Origin: Setophaga petechia
Lineage: Eukaryota; Chordata; Aves; Passeriformes; Parulidae
Assembly: GCA_024362935.1 (NCBI GenBank)
Contig: JANCRA010000040.1
Location: 4,154,001 to 4,218,000 of the forward strand
DNA: 64,000 nucleotides
Direction: 5' to 3'
In this document: positions 28,001 to 42,255 of the stretch, in pieces
Position numbering within the stretch: position 1 is the first letter of the stretch
Layout of the letters: every line of letters begins with the position of its first letter
Notes under the pieces: model-generated
Told to the model about the DNA's origin: nothing
What the model saw: the letters and a program-made list of their open reading frames with translations, nothing else
Databases searched by the model: none
Made by a program: the position numbers and the translations under genes

Positions 28001-31000
28001 TTGCTAAGTACAGTTAGTTTTTAAAGCAGACCTACAATACTAATATTTATAAACCTCCTAAAAATGATGGAGGACTCAAAGTAATTTGCTTCCCACTGCA
28101 GTCTGGTGGATGCGTAATAAAGCCCAGATCTTTATTACAAGACCAAGATACAGAAATTTTGCCTCTGTTCCAATGCACAGATTCAGGAAAAACCAATATT
28201 TGAAACTGGATCACACCCTGTGTTGCAGGTTGGATTTTGCTGTCTGAGACCCAGAAGAAAAGAAGCATGATTGAATGCTACTTTCTAGTCACTGGGCTTT
28301 TCTTGAGTTAGCTATTGCCACACCATTTTGCTGCAACTGCTTTCAGTGTCACTGCCACCAGTGTTCCTTTACAAGAGGAGGGTATTTCTGCACAACCTCA
28401 CATTAGCTTCATCTCCACTCTATTGCCCCAGCTCACCTCCAGCCTTCCCTGAGCTACTGAAGAAAGGCAATTGAGAATTGATAACCCTAAATTGTAGAGA
28501 GATCTGAAAACTACAGGAAGAAATATCTCACATCATTTTTTGACTGTTGTCTGGTCTAAGCAATTTTATTTGGAGGCCTCACTTTAGACAGCAAATTACA
28601 AGTACAGAATACAATTTCATCCAGTTTGAGGAAAGTTAGTACAATACTGGGTCTCATTTAAGAACTGGATCAATTGTATCTCTGAAATTTTCACAGTCTA
28701 GACAGAAGGGGAGTATTTTTAACACAACATAAAGGTCCTCATACTCCTCTGGTACTTGTAGGAAAATGGAAAGTTAGAAAAAAGGAATCCTTGCAGCAAA
28801 AAAAAAGACTAGTGCAACCTTCAAAGAAGGTTATTGTTTGAAGTGTTACAAATTATTATAGAGTCTTAAAGGTATGTTTACAGCTAGACACTTAAACAAA
28901 CCATGAAACAGTAGCAAGACAAAAAAGGAGTTACCAGCACCACCACAGAGTTCAGACTGGATGGCTGCTTTGACCTAGGGGCATTTATTCAAGATCAAAC
29001 CTAGTTATCAAGTTCTTGCTGTAATATTATGCTATCAGGGTTTGCTTGTCTTTGTCACTAGATCACAACTGCAAGTGCAAAATTATGGGGAGGCTATACA
29101 ACTATCCATAAGAGAAGAAATTAAAAGCTTAAAATATTAAGACAAAAGTAGTAATTTCTGTAATTTTTTGAAAGTAATAGATTTCTTCTTTAATTTCTCA
29201 TAATGTTTTCCTACATCCTTTAAAAAACACTGTAGAAATATTTCTTTATTGAAAGATTAGGTTTTAATATGAAAGTACAATTGTTTTAGGTTTTTACAAC
29301 TGCATTAGACAAAAGACCTGCAAATCGGACTCTATAATATTTAGGTCATTTACATTCTGACTTTTGACTTGTCAGCTTCTTTGCTGTTTCATCATACCAT
29401 TGCCTGAACTTCCAGCATGTATAGGAAATATCAAGAACACCTGCTTTTCCTGAATTATTTATATTTTGGAATCTTCTCTTTTTTGAAACCTGAAATGCAA
29501 AATTTATGTATACCTAGTAAGGTATTAGTTCATGGCATTCACTCCCTTAAAGTAGAATATGTAGTTTTAGAAATGAGCACCTACTTTTTTCTCATTAAAA
29601 TAAATGCACATTTTTCTTTTTTCCAAATAGTTTAACAGAGGAGAGGACCTGATGACAGTACATGGAAAGACAAGACCTACCTCATTTTCAAGTTCATCCA
29701 TTTTGAGTTTTAGAAAATAGATTGAGAATTGAAGAAGAATCAGCTAGGGATTTTTTTTTTTTAGATAATATTACTAGCCATATATTAAACTGAGAACACA
29801 TGAAATTATACTGGAACTCTGAAACCATCTATAAGAAAAGAAAAAAAAAAGGAAAACATGCTACTTATTTGCAAACTGTCTGGTTTGTCAAAAGAATTAC
29901 GTGTCGAGGTGCCTCATCAAATTAATTCAGTATACTAAAGGCTTTGCTATAATTTCAGTGAAATCTTTCATTTTCTGCCTTTATTCTTCTTAGAGTCAAA
30001 ACATATTATAACTTAATCTGAATGTCTGCCCAAGGGACAGTACAAAATAAAAGTGCTGAAAAGCAGTAGTACTTTTTATTTTCTTGGCAGAGCTGTTTTT
30101 ACTGTTATTCACAGTCACTCTATATGTCTTCTGAAAAATACAAATATGTATGCATCAGAATGCACCTTCCACTTGAAAACTCAATTCATCATTCTTGGCA
30201 AGAAAAGAGAAAATGAAAGGGTGAAAACTTTAATTATATTTTACTTCAGCCTTTTCCTAATGCATAAAAAATGTTTCAGAGGACTCTTTAAGTCTGCATG
30301 GAGCAGAACATAGGCTAAATATCAGCCAATGTTGCACAGCATCCCAAATATATGTTTAAAAAAAAGCACCTGACAATTCTGGTGACAATTCCATGGAGGG
30401 ATGAACATGTAGTTAAACCACAGCTGGGACTACAGCCTTGAATGACCAGCACTAGCATTCAGAAAAACAACTTCTCAGCATCTGGCTGCCTCTAATTCAC
30501 CCAGATCTTTCCAATTCCACTTCTTTCAAAGGCTGACTTCACCTAGATTCAGAAGTTGGCTCCACAGTTCCTGTTATTCAAAGTGATAAAACACAGAAGC
30601 AAAATAAATTATTTACTCAGGTGATGGGTAACACACAGTGGGATCTCACCTTGAAGCAGTTGGGGTCCATGGGCACAAATTATGATTTGTGTTTATGCTC
30701 TTTGTATCCTTTAATACATCCTATGTTCCTTAGAAATTGGCATATCTTGTCATGCATTGCAAATTAGATAATCATGTTATTCCTTTGCTAAGCACACAGG
30801 CAAGCCCTAATCATGGTCTGCAATCCACTTAGTGCACATTATGCACCTTGATATGCCATGTCTGAAAAATGTCTACACCCCAGGGATATAATACAGGCCT
30901 TACTCAGCTGCTGGTCAGTCTTGGGCTGTACCCCAGGCATCCTGCTCATTGCTGTAGCACAAAGTGCTTGTCATTTGCATTCCACAGCTTCCTGTGCTTC

Positions 31001-31647
31001 CAAGTCCTTCATGGCTTCAGTGCCTAGATTTGATATTCCCTCATCTGTGAAAAATCATAATTGCCTATAGTTGAAATAATCTCTAATGACACCAAATTTG
31101 TGATTCAGACAATTCATTTTATTGCTTGAAATGCCTTTGATATCAGTCTACCTGAAATTTTAAATTCACTCTTTCTCAGGGAACAATACGACTTTTTTGC
31201 CATGTAAAAGCAGTGTGAAGGAACATAAATTATTTGTAAAATTATTTTATGTTTTAAAAAAATTAAAATAATTTTGTAACCATTAAAAATAATAATCAAA
31301 ATTGGTTTAGAATGCAGTAACAAAATATTTAATTTTACTCCAAACAGGTCCTTTTTTTTTTTAATTATTATTATTAGTTTGCAAATAAATTTAAAATACT
31401 AATTTAAATTTTCTGTTCAACAGATCTTTTTAGCTGACAGTCATTCTGAAACTAAGTTCTCCACTGTCAAATTCTCTGTGGACAACTCACAGCCTTAACG
31501 TTTGCTGCTGACAATTGTTGTCAATGAATATTTTTATTAGTAATATGCAAGAAGTATTTCTTTTCCATATCGTTTTATTCTCAGCAAAAACAAAAGAGTT
31601 ATGTAGCACTCTCTCTGGGGATTTCCACATTTCAAGTAATACTGAAA
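25054..31647. other. AT-rich non-coding sequence
   Basis: No repeat family is recognised. A 132-codon minus-strand open frame at 27547-27945 has no identifiable domain. A stretch at 30640-31050 is slightly GC-richer and might be an old unrecognised repeat. Confidence 0.45.
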
Positions 31648-32121
31648 AGCACCTAGACCTGTTGGAGTGAGTCCACAAGAGGATTACAATGATCTGGATT
31701 ACAGATAAAGAGGCTGCAGCACCTCTTCTATGAAGACAGGCTGAGTGAGGGAGCTGGGCTTGCTGATCCTGGGGAAGGCTCTGGGAGACCTTAAAACAAT
31801 TTTCAATACCTAAAGGGCTAAAACTGGGGAGGGACTTTGTAAAAAGGCATGTGATAATAGAATATGAGATAAGGGTTTTAAACTGAAAGGGGCAGGTTTT
31901 AGACTAGATGTCAGGAAGAAATTCGTTCCTGTGAGAGTGGTGAAGCACTGGGACAGGTTTCCCAGACAGGATGCCCCATCCCTGGAAGTGTTCAAGGCCA
32001 GGTTGGATGGGGCTCTCACAACCTGGCACAGTGGAAGGTGCCCATGGTCATGGCAGGGGGTTGGAATGAGATGACCTTCACAGTTCTTTCCCAGCTCAAG
32101 CTAGGCTGCCATTTATGACTA
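31648..32121 (+). mobile_element. CR1 LINE 3' fragment
   Basis: Starts GCACCTAGACCTGTTGGAG and carries CAGCACCTCTTCTATGAAGACAGGCTGAG, GGGAGACCTTAAA, TTTTAAACTGAAAGGGGCAG and the 3' block GATGCCCCATCCCTGGAAGTGTTCAAGGCCAGGTTGGATGGGGC (about 31970-32013). The tail GGTTGGAATGAGATGACCTTCACAG-TTTATGACTA is diverged. It is 5'-truncated and has no usable coding frame. Confidence 0.9.
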
Positions 32122-34416
32122 ACTGGGAGAAGATATGTAAAGCCCCAAACTTTTTAAATTACAACAACCTTTTTACAATAACCTTCAACAATGACATTCT
32201 AAAGGGTTTTAATTGTCTAAAAAAACCTGTCAGTGACTGTGAACTAATTTTCTTTAAGGAAAAGTAATATGAAAACCTCATTGATCTAAATGCAAATGTA
32301 AATAAAAATTATTGTAAATAAAAATAAAAATAATTCCTTCTCTTGGTTACTCTTTACTGTAGCAGGTTATTTTATATCTCCAGTAGGCTTTTGCAGCAGC
32401 CTTATTTTTATCTCCAATGGGTTTTTGCTATTTGTACTGGAGAAGATCTCATAAAAACTTTTCAGCTTGCAGAATTTTTGGGTTTTTTAGTTGGAGTTTT
32501 TTCAGTTTGATCTACAAACCTTTAGTACCCTTTTGCTGTTTTGCCAGTTGTCAGTAATATATCCATGCCAGCTGTATTCATAAAGAAAGTTGCTTCACAA
32601 ATATCTTTATAAATCTCTTATACTCTATTGTAAAAAGGCAGGGCTGGCAGTACGTTTTCTGAGATTGGACAGAACTCCAGTGCTCTGAGAATTGTATCAG
32701 TTCTTCTTCCAGCATCACAATCTGGGTGTTTCCTATGGCTGACAGAAATTTTATTGGTATATTTCTTACTGACTCAAAAACAAATACAAGAAAAATTCTA
32801 TTTGAACTGTCATTCATTTAAACCCTTTATCTCTTAGAAATGAAAATAATGCCCTCCAAGGTGATCTAGAATTTTGGTTTAGAAACTCTATAATTCACAT
32901 ATTCTAGAATTCACATTTTAATTTTTTTTTTTTACATAATAGTCATATTTTAAAAATCTATTGATATTTTAAAATGAAAATATTTATTCTTTTTGAAACT
33001 GACTATTGCATGTTTTGGCTTTTCTTTCTGCATCCTGAATAGCAATTTATCTTTTCCTCTGATAATATAATCTAGCCCTTTGGAAAAGTGTTGATTAGAA
33101 CATATTCTATCTTCACCTTCTTTTGTTTTAGTGATGCATGGATAGTCCTGTGTGAAGTCTTGCCCTGTACATTCATTTTTCCCACAGCTTTAATATTTTC
33201 TCTTGTTTGTTTAAAAATAATTTTAACTCTTTTAGGACATTTTATTTTAAAAAACTGGAGTATCTTAATTTTAAGACAGCAGAAGATTTATGTCTGTGAG
33301 TTCTGCTGTAGAAATCTGTTTACAATGATGACAATGTTAAGTGAGAACGGCTTCCTTGATTGATAAAGAAAGTTCATGAAAATGCACTATGAACTTTTTA
33401 TATCTTTTTTTACCCCCTGAATTGCACTTTCGTGTCTTTATTTCAGTCTCTGTACACGTATTCATATTGATTATGAAAAGGAAAATATTCTCTCCTATAA
33501 AGTGCTGATACATTTTTAACACTTAAGGCAGGAGAAAAAAAAATTGTCTCTGTTTTCTAGCATCTACCTGCAGAAAAATGCTGGTACACAAAAAGTTAAT
33601 CCATCTGTTCCTACTTCTTTGAAGAGAAACTAATTTCAGTAATGTATAAGGATGGCTGTTCAGCTCTCTCTCCTCATAATCAGACTGAAAGCAATTAAAT
33701 TCCTCCAGAATGCTCTAATAAAAGCTTATTTTTCTCACACTGAGCTGTTGACTGGTCTGGCTTCCCACCTTTTCTGTTGTTCATTCATAGATCAAATAGA
33801 AACTAACTGCAGGGACCTGTGACAAATTGAAGGAAGTAATTTGTCATATATCTTATTTATTTAAGAGGTCTTCTGAATAGATCTATAGGATCTGTATTTA
33901 TCTATTTGATCTTGTATTAAAAAAATATCCCAACACATGTTAGTGTCACATTAACATGCATTACCACAGTCATTTTTGAAAAAAAAATCACCAAACTATT
34001 TTGTTTTTTTTAGTTTATAAAGTTCTCCATTTAAGACAGCTTTGCAAGTGATGCTTTCCAGTATGTTATCTGCACCAAGTTATGATTACAGTAAATATCT
34101 AGTCCTGGTTACAGCTGGCATCTTTACTTGCAGCAGACATTTTGGCATTTGGAAATCACCCTCATCTGGCAATCTACAATCAGAGCAAAATTTAATTTCT
34201 TTGGATGAATACATCAATTAAGGATTAAGTAGTATGTTTAGGCTCTGGATCTGTGCTTTATATCTCCTATCAAAAAGATGCAATTTTCTCTAGATTTTCT
34301 ATTGTTCCCTCTCTAAGGCTGCTGAGCAATATTTTTTGTTTCATGTTTTTCAGTAGATTTTAATTTCCCCTTAAACTGATATTGAACTGTAGCTTCTCAA
34401 TCTTACTATCAGAGAA

Positions 34417-34447
34417 ATATATGTATAGTTCGATATATGTATAGTTC
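34417..34447. repeat. 16-base tandem duplication
   Basis: ATATATGTATAGTTCG (34417-34432) is followed at once by ATATATGTATAGTTC (34433-34447), identical over 15 bases. Confidence 0.9.
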
Positions 34448-34641
34448 AAAGCTATTTTTGATTCTACAAAGATAAAAGAATGTGACCAATGAGTGACAAT
34501 GAATTTTCAACGTGTTAGAGATGTCCAGTTAAAGTATAACCCTGTAAGATGTTCCTGAGTGCACTTCTGAAATGCTAATTGTGCTAGTCTGGTCCATTCA
34601 GGGAGGTGTTTGCTTAGTGCTTGTTCCCAAAAATGGTTTGT

Positions 34642-34686
34642 AAAATAATAATAAATAAATCATAATAAATAAATAGATAATAATCA
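34642..34686. repeat. AATA/ATA low-complexity repeat
   Basis: AATAATAATAAATAAAT, CATAATAAATAAATAGATAATAAT: imperfect AAT and AAAT units. Confidence 0.8.
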
Positions 34687-37600
34687 GAATATTGATGCTG
34701 CCGTGCAGCAAATAAATTGTTTTTCTTGTCCCTCTAATATATAATATGCCCTTTAAGGTAAAGCCCCACACATAGAGGATTTTCCCAAGTTAAACATCAG
34801 CCCTCCACTGGGGTTGTTGTGGCTGTTTGAAGCCGAGCACTGGAAGGTGTGTGGAGGTGTCTGCTCACAGATGGTGCTCTGTGTGCAGAGTTATGTCAAC
34901 CCTTGCTGTCTGTGACTAAACTGTGGCAGCCAAAATAGCTCCAGATTCATCATGTTAGAGCTTGTTTCCTCCCAGAGGCTATGTTTGCAGCTGGTATCCT
35001 TATGATTTTTAGTGAAAAAGGCCCATATAAAACTGCAGTCCAAAAGAGCATTGAAAGGTGTGTTATTTTCTCTTAATACAGTGTTTTCAGTTCAGATTTC
35101 CATGCTTTTATCATCCATCTATGTGATTTTCATTGTCATAATTTATTGCTAAAGGATTAGCAGAGGGAAAAAATCCAGAACAGCAGCGGTATGGATTACA
35201 AAATCTGTCTTAAAAATTGCATGACTATTCTCAATTATGAAAACAAAAAAAAAAAAAAAGTGCTAATTAGAACTGAAGATAGGACATTATGATTTCATTT
35301 TGATGGTTCATTTGTTTCTCTTTAGCTGATCATGTTGATGCACATGGCTTATGAGATGTTTTTCAGAGTTTGTATATCAGTATCAATTTTCAAGTAGTCA
35401 AGAAAGAGTTCATTATAGATAAAAAAGGGGAGGTGTCCAAATTAGATCTGTTTCTGTTTAAGCATGAGAAGATCTGGCCAGAGTAGCCAGAAAAACAGTA
35501 TGTTTTTTGCTTCTCTATAATAATCCCTACTGAGAGCAGAAATAAGGCTTGAATATTTGATAAAATTGAGACAATCTTAGAATTTATAGGAAGGAAGTGA
35601 GAAAGTTAGCATCTGCCTAAGGAAAAATACATCTTAGAAAGCGAAAATAACAATTTTTTTGAAAGTCTGGGCCATCTTTAAGCAAGAGGTTGTTTTCACC
35701 AATAAAAAGAAAGTGCCCAATATTCTTCATAGAAAAGACTTTCAGACATGGTGATGTGAGTGAGTGGCTAAGCTTGTTTAAAAAATTAATCCCTGTATCT
35801 CACTCTCACATACTTTTAAACATGTTTTAATGACAGTGTGTCATCACAGGGTGTTAGTGAAGACAATCAATGCAATATGTTCTTCAAGATTATTATGACA
35901 GCTAATTCCTGGCTAAATAGATTATATGATGTGTAAGAAGGAAAGAGCAATTTTGGAGCTGGCACTCAACAAAATATTTCATCTATACTGTCATCTGGGG
36001 GTTTTTTTGATTGTTTTTTTCTCTTCTTTTTCTCTACTAAAGAAGAATCTTTGTGCAATTTTTACATAAAACTGGATTGATTGATAAAGTTACTTTGTTC
36101 ATTACTAATTTTATTTAGAACTTATTTTAACCCCGGTTTATAACATCTCCAGTAATTTTATAGTCACTTTTAAGGAGGAATCAATAGAACCTAAAACATA
36201 ACAAAGAAATAAATAATTGGAAGCACACTAAGTAGTTACAGTCTCTTCTTGTTTTATTATAGGAAGAGCAAACACAGTTCAGCTTCTGGAAAGGCTAAAC
36301 AACTTGAAATTTAAATTATAATAGTGTGAATTTGAATAAGAACATTCAAAATTCTGATGATCATCTCACTGATCAAGAAATCTGACCATGATATGGACAA
36401 ATGCCCACATAGTCACCAATTAAATTTAGACTGTATGTATCCTTGATTTCCCTAATTATTAGAGATGCAGTATACATTTTACTGGGTAAATTAAGTTGAT
36501 TTTTTAACAAGGTAGTTTAAATTACTTTATATTGCTTTGAGGAGGTTTTTTAAATTGTCAGCTTTATTTGAATTATGTTGGATTCATTTCACAGCAAGTT
36601 AACAAGCTAAACCAATATTTTATTTTAAAATAAAGAAATTTATATGTGCACACACAAGTTTGTACTAGCTGAATAATGATCTTTCTGAAGAAAAAAAGAA
36701 GATAAGACTTTTTGTAAGAGTTTTGTGCAAGTTTTATTTCTCTATCTGCAGGTCACATCATTTATTATTAAACAGATCTTTTTATAATATGCCCATAATC
36801 CCAGAAACTCTAACATAAAAACACTTGCTGAAAGAAAATCTGAGCTGGAAAGGCTGTCTTTTTCTCAAAGTGGAAAAATAAGACCAGTAATATTGGTGGA
36901 TTTCATAGAAATGTCTTTACATTGCAATGAGGGTGTAAAATAAAAACATTGTTTGAATGTCAGTGACAACAGGTTTACAGCTGTCATAGGATATACCCAC
37001 AGATTAATAAATATGTCCAGGGACTTTTTATGGACAGTCTTATGTAGCCAAAATTGTTCCTCAGAAAGCAAGATGAATGATATAATCTCTTTAACTCATT
37101 CTGTGTCATTAATTTTCACAAAGGCCAAGCAGGTAGACAGAATTTACTTAGCAGAAAAGTCGTGACTGCTCAGTTGAACCTCCATCAAAGACATGACAGT
37201 CAAAATCGAGTAATTGCATTTTCTTTTATATCCACATATTTCTTGTTTTCTTGCTTCTTATGGTTGTGTTTCCATACTCTCTGCTGTTTACTTTGTAATT
37301 CCATATGCCTACACACTGATTTAAAGCTAAATGCTCAAATATATCATTTGTTTCAAAGCTTGTCTCAATCTCTCCAATAATTGAAGTTCACACATCCATG
37401 TGATAAGTTCGTCTTTGTTTGTTTTTGCAAAAAAGTAAAATGTTTGAGTAACTGAACACAGGGGAAAACAAATATTTTTATTTGTACATCTGTTCTTTAA
37501 TAAACAAACAATTTTTGCTGTTCTGGATTGTAGGTAGAATGCGTTGCCTTAAATATTAGCAATTCTTTTTTACTACAATAATTTCCAGAACATCTTTTTG

Positions 37601-37736
37601 TCATAGAATTTGGAGAAATTAAATGTAATTTTTTTTAACTTTAAAATGAGATTTAAGTCTCAAAATTATTCTTGATATATCATGTAAAAAAACTTGATCA
37701 GCAAGTTGATTATCCATAAAGGCCTTATAATTTTGG

Positions 37737-37781
37737 AAAAAAAAAAAAAACAAAAACCAACAAACAAAAACAAAACCAAAT
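37737..37781 (+). repeat. A-rich tract with CAAA units
   Basis: Fourteen A followed by CAAAAACCAACAAACAAAAACAAAACC. It could be a decayed poly(A) tail of a retroposed sequence, but no body was recognised upstream. Confidence 0.8.
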
Positions 37782-37990
37782 TAATTTTGCAATCCTAATT
37801 TTTTAGGTAAAGTTTAAAAAAGACAAACAAAAAACCCCCTTTTTTTTAAACACTATTAAAAACCCTCTAATTTTGTATATACCATATTAGATGGATGTAC
37901 ATCTGGGCATTAACTGAAATGTTAAGGTTTAATAAATGTCTTACCAAGTTAACTTTGTCAGTGCTTAAGACAAAGTAAGGTTTAAATTAA

Positions 37991-38026
37991 TGTGTGTATA
38001 TATAAATATATATATATATATACACC
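37991..38026. repeat. (TG)(TA)n microsatellite
   Basis: TGTGTGTATATATAAATATATATATATATATACAC; the TA tract is nearly pure. Confidence 0.9.
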
Positions 38027-41000
38027 TACATTCATGTACATCTGCATGTACATGTCTTCATTCTTCTGACTTGCTCAGACCAAGCCAGTTGGGACTGTTG
38101 TGACCCTACATAATGATTTATGTCTCAGAAACAAAACTTGACCTAAATGCTCTTGAATTAGGAAAACCAAATTGCCAAGTAATGGTGGAGGGTGAAAGAG
38201 CCATGGATTATATCTTCATGAGGTGTTGCAGTGTTACTAGAGTGAGGAATGGATGGCGAGCAGAGGAATGGGATGAGCATTGTCTGTAGGAGAGAGAGCC
38301 TGGTGCCAAAAATCCCTTGTGGTCTGTGGATTTTCTTAATTTATTCTCAATTATTTTAAACTACTCTATACATACCAAGGTGTAAAAAATGGCACATAAG
38401 GCATATTTGCTGTGACGCTGCATTATAAATCTGGTTGATTTCTCCAAATATTATGCTTTCTTTTGGAACAGATCCAAAAGAAAGGAACAGATCTAGTAAA
38501 CAGTGAGGCAACAGATAATGCATAACTTTCTAGTGTATTGCATGCAAATAATCAAGGGCAAAGATTGGCCTACAGAGGCCAACAAACAAGGACAAGGGGT
38601 AAGACAGGCTACAAAAGTGTGCATAGGAATAGGAGACGCAGCAGATTTATTTTTGGATGTGTAGCTGTCTTGTAAAATTTAATCTGCTTGTTCTATGAAA
38701 AGAGAAAGTACTTGGGGGCAGGATGTCATGATCTGACTTTAATCATTCATCTCAGTCACTGATGGTCACATAAAATTTACATTGTGAGAGAACAACTGAG
38801 GCAATTGGTAAATTAAAATAAAAAAGAATGAAATTGAGCCAACTAGTTCAAACCTGAGGCTTATGAGTAAGGAATGGTACATTGCCTCTTCTCTTCTCCT
38901 TAGATTGCTTTTCCCTCTTTATTCTCTCCCTTCACCAAACTGAGATCACAGATTTGTTTTGTTTTCCTTATTCCCCACTTCCTCTGCAACTCTGAAAATT
39001 ATCTTCCTTAAAACTGTGGCACTTCTGATATGTTCAGTGAATCCTCAAATCACTAAGAGAAGGGTGAAATTCTTTCCCTCTGTCCCCTGTATAACATAAT
39101 AATCAAACTAAATTTTTAGACATATAGCAGATGGATGTGAAGGAACATCCATCTTCTGCCTTCTCAAGGAGAAATCCGTCTCTAAGTTTCTCATCAGCTG
39201 CTGTCATCTCTTGCTTATCCAATGCCCTCCTTCACCCCAGTTTGTTTGGGAAAAGGAATTTAGTGAGGAAATAAGTAATTATATTAAATTGATTAATTGT
39301 ATAATAATTTATTTACTCAAAATATCAGTACAACCTTTTCTGGAGGTGGTGAGTTTTCTATGGTTCAGAAAATATTTCCCAGCTTGTATCTTTTGAAAAT
39401 AAGATCAAAACAGAAGATAATATCCACTTGCAGCCATTATATTTGTACTAACTAATTTTCTCTTTTTATCTCTCCATGAACATTGTAGCACTTTGAACGA
39501 CTTGGTTTGATTTCTTAATGACTTTCTCCTTAGTGAATAAATTGTCAGAAGAGATCCACTAATAATCATGAAGTTGAAACTGAAATTGTTTTTAGTTGTT
39601 CTCCTGGAAGTTTATTTTTCTGAACTAATTCCAAGGTGAAAATGTAGGTGTGGTAAAACTAGTGGCAATATTTTCCAATTAGAGATTTTACTGCTGGGTG
39701 TGTTATGAGTCTTCTTTACTGGAAATTTAAAATAGTGATATAAGTAAGATGTTTCCCACACATTTGGTTAGTGTTCAATCATGTGGTTTTAGTTTTGGAT
39801 TTTCCTTAGGTGGGAGATTATAATTCATTATATACTTTCAATGCTGAAGGGTATACAATTAGAGACTCTGTCTTTTAATTTACTGGAATTAGGCCAAGCT
39901 AACACATGACTTCTTTCCTGTATAATTATCTATGAAGGATTATCAAATTTCTAAAGTCCCTTTGTCCTTGATTAAGTCTGGTTAAATTTTTTAAATCAGT
40001 TTGACTTAAAATCTGATTAATTAATTTATTCATTATATTTAGTGAATTAATTTACTGATTGTTTTAATTAATATAAATTTTCATCTAATACTGGATTGCT
40101 GGATGGGGCCAAGGAGTCAAATAAATATAAATACAAAGACTACAAATAATACACTTAAAAAACATACTTCAAAATACACTTACACTTAAAAAATATTCAA
40201 AACACAGACAATACCTGCCTCTCCATTTTCAGTAGTAATCTACATAATCATACTAATAACATCCTCATTCTTTTATTTTGAATAATTTTAAAATATTCTG
40301 ACATAATAAGGGTAGCATAAAGAAAAGAAGTGAATGTGTTGGGGGTTATTTTCTCTTTCCAATTGCTCAGATACCTATTTTTAAGAACTTGTTACAGTAT
40401 TAATTTGCACAGATAAATCATGTTAATTTTATGGATAAACTATTATAATTAGAGTGAGTCTAAGCGAACACTCAAGATAAGAAGAATAGAAAATATAACA
40501 TCACATTTAACAAAAGATATTATCAGACTAATTTTGAGAGCTTATTTTACTAAGCTCTATAAAAGATACATTTTTGTTATCTTCCTTCTTTGCTGCTGTG
40601 CATTAAACCTGTAGGGAAGAGCAGGAGGGTGACAAGGCATCCTTAGACAGCATTCATTTTCAGATATAAGTGGCACTCTATCTATTAGCCATCCTGCTAT
40701 TCCTCTTTGGGAGTCCAGGTTAGAAACTGAATTGTAAAACACTTATGATTCCAACTAATTATCAGGGAGGGAAGAGAAGCACACATACAATTCCAATCTC
40801 AATTCCACCTTGGTTCCCTTATAACCAACAATCAGGACTGTGCCATGGGGTTCTTGTCTCTTGGAAGAGGATGGCTGAACTTTTAATAAAGGCAGGCATC
40901 ATTCCACATATCTTCCAGAAGCAAAAAAACCAAAAAATCATCTTAAGTAGGTGCAGTGATGGGCCTGACACTTCACTTCCTGTCAAACAAGTGAGTGAAA

Positions 41001-42197
41001 ACTCTGTCCCGACAGAACATTCTCTGGGTAATTACTAGGGTTTGTCAGCACTTGTCCAGCATGCACCAGTAGCCTCAGGCTTGTATTTTTGCATGATGCA
41101 CTGGCAGAATTTCAGCACTCTAACAGCACAAGGTACATAGTTTCTTCACTATATTTCACTATCTTTTGCTGAATTTGTGTTCTTAGATTGTGTTTCATAG
41201 ACGGTATGAATTTACCAAAATGAAGCATCTTCTACAGCAAGGAAAGTGCCACACTGTAAACTTTCAGCTGGGTGTAGTTTGTGTTCTGGCTTGTAAATTC
41301 TAAATTCTCTTCCTTCATAAATGGGAATAAAGAAAAAAATTAAAAAATAAATTTTCATCTCAGTGAACACAACCTACAACCTGCAATTGTTATTCCAGCA
41401 ATTGGAACTAACTGCATTTAAATAAAGGACAAGATTTTTTGCAAGAAATGTTCTGATAGATTGAAAAAAAACCCCACAAGATCAATTAAAATAAGTGTTG
41501 TCAACACAATCAATGACAATACTCTCTGGAAACCAAAAAGAGACTCATGTCTTTTTTTAATCAAGCCTTAATCATTTCAGAAATAAAACCTAAAAAATGG
41601 AAAAAACCTCAGGGCACATACTTCCACATCTCTTGACAGAACTCTGACCACTTATTGAAATAATTAGGGAAATATTGGCACTTTGTAGGGAGTGCTAAAG
41701 CAGTTCATCTTCATGACAGTAAATTCCACTTTAGCATATCAACAGTACAAAATTATAATAAAACCCCTCATCCAATTGACAGAGAATGTAGAAATGGTAG
41801 AAATGGTAGGGAAAAAAGTGGAAAATAACTAGACCATTGCGGACTTTCATGTCGATCAGATTGTGCCAATGTATGCAAAATTTACATTATACTGAGTGTA
41901 TTTTGTGGGCAGGACAATTAACCAGAAATATGTTTCTATTTGGGTGAGTTATATTTGTGTACAAATATTGAATCGCACAGAGATCTGATATTTCCTACCT
42001 AGTACTCTGTGGCTGGGGCCTCTGGGCCTGGTTCTGAACTGGTAATTTCACAGCTGAATTCATGGCTGTTGCAATATGAAAGCTCAGAGGGAAAAGGAAC
42101 TATCCACGAGATTTTGGTTTGGTTTCTTTTTTGGTTTGGGTTTTTTTTTTTTCTTTTTGAAGATATGTTTCTTTTGTTGCATTTTTTTGCTTCTTGT

Positions 42198-42255
42198 TTG
42201 GAGGGGGAGTAATATATAATGGCAACTTGGAGGGGGAGTAATATATAATGGCAAC
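42198..42255. repeat. Perfect 29-base tandem duplication
   Basis: The 29-base unit from 42198 to 42226 (TTGGAGGGGGAGTAATATAT... GGCAAC) is repeated without change at 42227-42255, followed by another TT. Identity is complete, which suggests a recent duplication or a short variable-number locus. It follows a T/G-rich stretch (42114-42200). Confidence 0.95.
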
